DNA of 64,000 nucleotides. Origin: Chamaecrista fasciculata (Eukaryota; Streptophyta; Magnoliopsida; Fabales; Fabaceae). Each line of letters opens with the position of its first letter. Within the stretch, counting starts at the first letter, position 1. The notes under the pieces were generated by a model, which worked only from the letters and a program-made list of their open reading frames with translations, made no database searches and was not told the origin of the DNA. The position numbers and the translations under genes are program-made. The stretch spans positions 78,073-142,072 of the forward strand of contig QANZ01022571.1 in NCBI GenBank assembly GCA_003254925.1, read 5' to 3'. Of this stretch, positions 61,601-64,000 are shown piece by piece.

Positions 61601-62903
61601 CCTCAACAATCACACAACTGGCAACATATATCATGGTTTAAATCAAATTAATTAGTCAAAAAAATAAAAAAAGAACTTAAGTTCCATATATCTTTATCAT
61701 AAGGTTCTCCAATTTCAAGTGTTTTTTATATTATCTCTCCCATATGATTGGTTATACAAAAAGTTTATGTCAGGTCTTATTTTTTCCAATAAACCTTATA
61801 GCAAGTCTTAATCCAAACAAATAATGCTTCAATGACATGATGCATGCAAATTTTGTTCAATGTATTCATTACATTGTATGACCCCCCAAATGAATAAATA
61901 AAGCCTAATTTCAACAAATTGGACTCTCAATTACAAGAATGAATCTGCGAATTAAAACAAAGGTGAAATGTTCCTTGATCTTGTAATCACATCATGTTAA
62001 AAGGCAAAGCAATTTCTTGTAATTAGATAAATGAAGGTAGTAATTCCAACTTATAAATATCAGATAAAGACGAACTTCATTAAGAGAGAAGGAAGACACA
62101 AATGAGGAAGATTGTGTATTTCCAAAGACAAAACTCCGAACAAGACAGCAAAAAAATGAATGAATAAAAAGATTAAACATGCCACAGTGCTGCCAGTTCC
62201 TCTGCATATCCAAAAGTGATACTCCCAAAAATATCTCCATCAAACACCACAAAGAAGCTGCAAACAAGATCCTTGTCATGGATCACCATTCTAAAGACAA
62301 TGAAACACCCCCTCAAAGATTCTTAGCCTTACTTGCTGGGTATGCAAACGTGAAGGAGAAAAGGAGCATGTTTCAAAAGGTAAATAAATATAACAACTTT
62401 AAGGTATCATGCAGGTGAATAATAGTGAAGGTAACTTACCCAACAGGTACTTCAAGGGCATCCAACGCTATCTTAGCCTGCCACATATAACAGTGCAAGT
62501 ATTAAAGGAACGAAAAAGTGTTAAAAATAAAATCTATAAAAGCAACAAAATTGCGAACAATGGTACATTCACATTTGTTCGCACATAGATTATCTCATTA
62601 TCTACAATAGAAGTTTCTTAGGTTCATAGATTATCTACAACATTTTCTAGTTAAGTCTTCACAAAATGATTCCACTTTGACCATTATTTATATTTCATTT
62701 TACAAGTGCATTAAGTTGTGTTTAAAGAGATTATATACCAGTAACTGAAACTATAACATGAACAAATTGGAACTAAGAAAACAGGTGCATTTATAATCCA
62801 AGCATGCACATACAACAGAGAGGTCTCAGGAGATTACCTGCTGTATTGCAAGCTCCATAAATCCAAGAGTCTCGGTTGAGCACTCTTCACCCAGGGAGGT
62901 CAT
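58695..62903 (-). CDS. TAD2: tRNA-specific adenosine deaminase catalytic subunit TAD2
   Basis: Seven coding exons: 62838-62903, 62440-62477, 61551-61617, 60553-60712, 60361-60457, 59700-59800 and 58695-58732. They join to 188 residues. The enzyme converts adenosine to inosine at the wobble position 34 of tRNAs, working with TAD3. The cytidine-deaminase zinc site is complete: H61-A-E63 (TRHAEMEA) and P99-C100-x-x-C103 (CEPCIMC). [16 protein letters not shown] before it and [12 protein letters not shown] after it are as expected. The C-terminal [15 protein letters not shown] is the plant form of the tail. Length is close to the Arabidopsis protein (about 182). The ATG lies directly at an acceptor (62904/62905), so a 5' UTR intron precedes it. 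Intron 6 holds the second copy of the dispersed repeat. Confidence 0.95.
59145..59665 (-). repeat. Dispersed repeat, copy B, in TAD2 intron 6
   Basis: This is the inverted counterpart of 49896-50447; on the minus strand it reads in the same order as copy A. Diverged single bases and small indels separate the two copies. It ends about 35 bp before the TAD2 exon 6 donor. Confidence 0.85.
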
Positions 62904-63330
62904 CTGAATAAAGTTATGATAAATGAGTCACATACAAGCTCCTACATATACAAAATTCAATCACTCCTGCACTATGATAACAACAAACAAACCAAAAAAT
63001 GCTGAAACTTTTTTTTTTTTGGATGATGACAAGGGATTCACAAATCTTTAGTATAAAGAACTTTGTGCCATAACAAGTGCAGAATCCATAAAAGGCTTTC
63101 TACTTGCAACAGTTTGTGGGATTTTCAATGCCAGCTCACATATTCCAACGCTACAACAGTTTCTCTCCTAAAATTTTGAAAGAAGGAAGCAAAACCTGAA
63201 AGAAGCAGAGCCTCTCCACCGTTGATGAGCACGAAAGACGACGACAAGCGGCGTTTTCAGACTTCTCTCGCGGCGTTTTCTGCTTCAGCCTCTCTTCCTC
63301 ACAATCCACGGCGGTTAGGGTTTGGGCACA
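62904..63330 (-). promoter_or_regulatory. TAD2 5' leader, leader intron and telo-box
   Basis: A donor (GT at 63194-63195, minus strand) and the acceptor at 62904-62905 define a 292-bp intron ending at the ATG. The upstream leader exon (about 63196-63330) is GC-richer than its surroundings and has no ATG on the coding strand. A telo-box (AAACCCT on minus, AGGGTTT at 63317-63323) lies at its upstream end, as in many translation-related plant genes. Confidence 0.55.
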
Positions 63331-63774
63331 AGGAATTGAGGGATGGGTCGGGTTACAGAATATGGGTTTATTAATTTTGATGGAATTTAGACTTTTTTAT
63401 AAAATTATTACTACAACATATCTAAACAGAATTTATTTTTTGAGAGAAAAATAAACAGAATTTTAATATAAGGTTATTTGATAATGATATTGATTTTATA
63501 TATGTTGTTTTTATTTAACTTATATAACTATTTTAAATTATCTCTATACTCTATTTTTTATTCTTTTAAATTATATAATTTTGAAAATGCTTCAACATTT
63601 GTGTTTGTGAGTTTTGATTTTGTATTATGTCATTATTGGATTATATATAATTGCTATTTTTGTATAATAATCTTATTCTATATAATATCATTATCATATT
63701 TAATATTTTATTTTATTTTTTAAAATTTTATTGTAAAAATTAAGAGAATCATAAAATCAACACTAAATTAATAA

Positions 63775-63969
63775 GGATAGTACTAAAAAGTGCCCTTAAG
63801 GCACTTGTTAATGTGCATTAATTGCATTCGAATTTTTATTTTGAAAATGTAAATTTGTCTAAAAAAAATAATACACCTCAAAATTTGTATCGGTAAATTT
63901 ATATTTTTAAAATAGAAATTCCATTTTTAAAGTGCAATTAATGCACTAACATACTTGTTAGCATTACCC
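63775..63969. mobile_element. 195-bp fold-back MITE, perfect 9-bp target duplication
   Basis: AATTAATAA flanks the element exactly (63766-63774 and 63970-63978). The ends GGATAGTACTAAAAAGTGC and, reversed, GGGTAATGCTAACAAGTATG are imperfect inverted repeats; GTGCATTAATTGCA appears in both arms. Size and duplication length suggest a Mutator-like MITE. Confidence 0.85.
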
Positions 63970-64000
63970 AATTAATAAAGATTGAGCGAGCTTCTTTTAA

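Overview
The window is nuclear DNA of a eudicot plant. The genes are intron-rich with GT..AG junctions, the encoded families include plant-only ones (a YTH-containing CPSF30, a remorin, a MUR4-type UDP-arabinose 4-epimerase), and the AT-rich intergenic DNA is full of fold-back MITEs and LINE relics. There is no sign of a prokaryotic or organellar origin. The species cannot be fixed from the sequence. All exon structures were spliced by hand from conserved protein sequence and splice dinucleotides; every multi-exon CDS below closes in frame.

Layout: eight genes are supported. (1) CPSF30-L, minus, 875-11082, 7 coding exons. (2) UDP-arabinose 4-epimerase MUR4, minus, 14679-19894, 10 coding exons plus a probable 5' UTR exon near 21 kb. 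(3) RPI4-like divergent ribose-5-phosphate isomerase, minus, 25893-29685, 8 exons. (4) Ribosomal protein eL38, plus, 32407-33679, 3 exons. (5) Remorin family protein, minus, 34538-37734, 6 exons. (6) A conserved plant protein of unknown function, minus, 42145-42944, 2 exons. (7) A metallo-beta-lactamase-fold hydrolase, minus, 44807-51352, 9 exons. (8) tRNA adenosine deaminase TAD2, minus, 58695-62903, 7 coding exons plus a 5' UTR exon. Only eL38 is on the plus strand; it converges with the remorin gene and diverges from RPI4.

The genes are not an operon or pathway; they are independent housekeeping or regulatory genes. From memory, the Arabidopsis counterparts of the hydrolase, remorin, CPSF30 and MUR4 lie close together on chromosome 1 (about At1g30300 to At1g30620), so much of the window looks like a conserved ancestral block.

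Between and inside the genes are mobile elements: a 1.5-kb element with arms of over 500 bp and a TTAATAC target duplication (56450-57985); two inverted copies of a roughly 0.5-kb repeat in introns of two unrelated genes (about 49.9 and 59.2 kb); a fold-back MITE split by a LINE-derived insertion with a perfect 15-bp target duplication (21822-23463); LINE reverse-transcriptase relics inside CPSF30 introns and at 12.8-13.7 kb; several MITEs with 9-bp target duplications (Mutator-like); and an isolated GC-rich repetitive island at 39.38-39.86 kb. Two runs of N (2065-2087 and 30990-31216) are assembly gaps. I found no CRISPR array, rRNA, convincing tRNA gene or novel multi-gene system.
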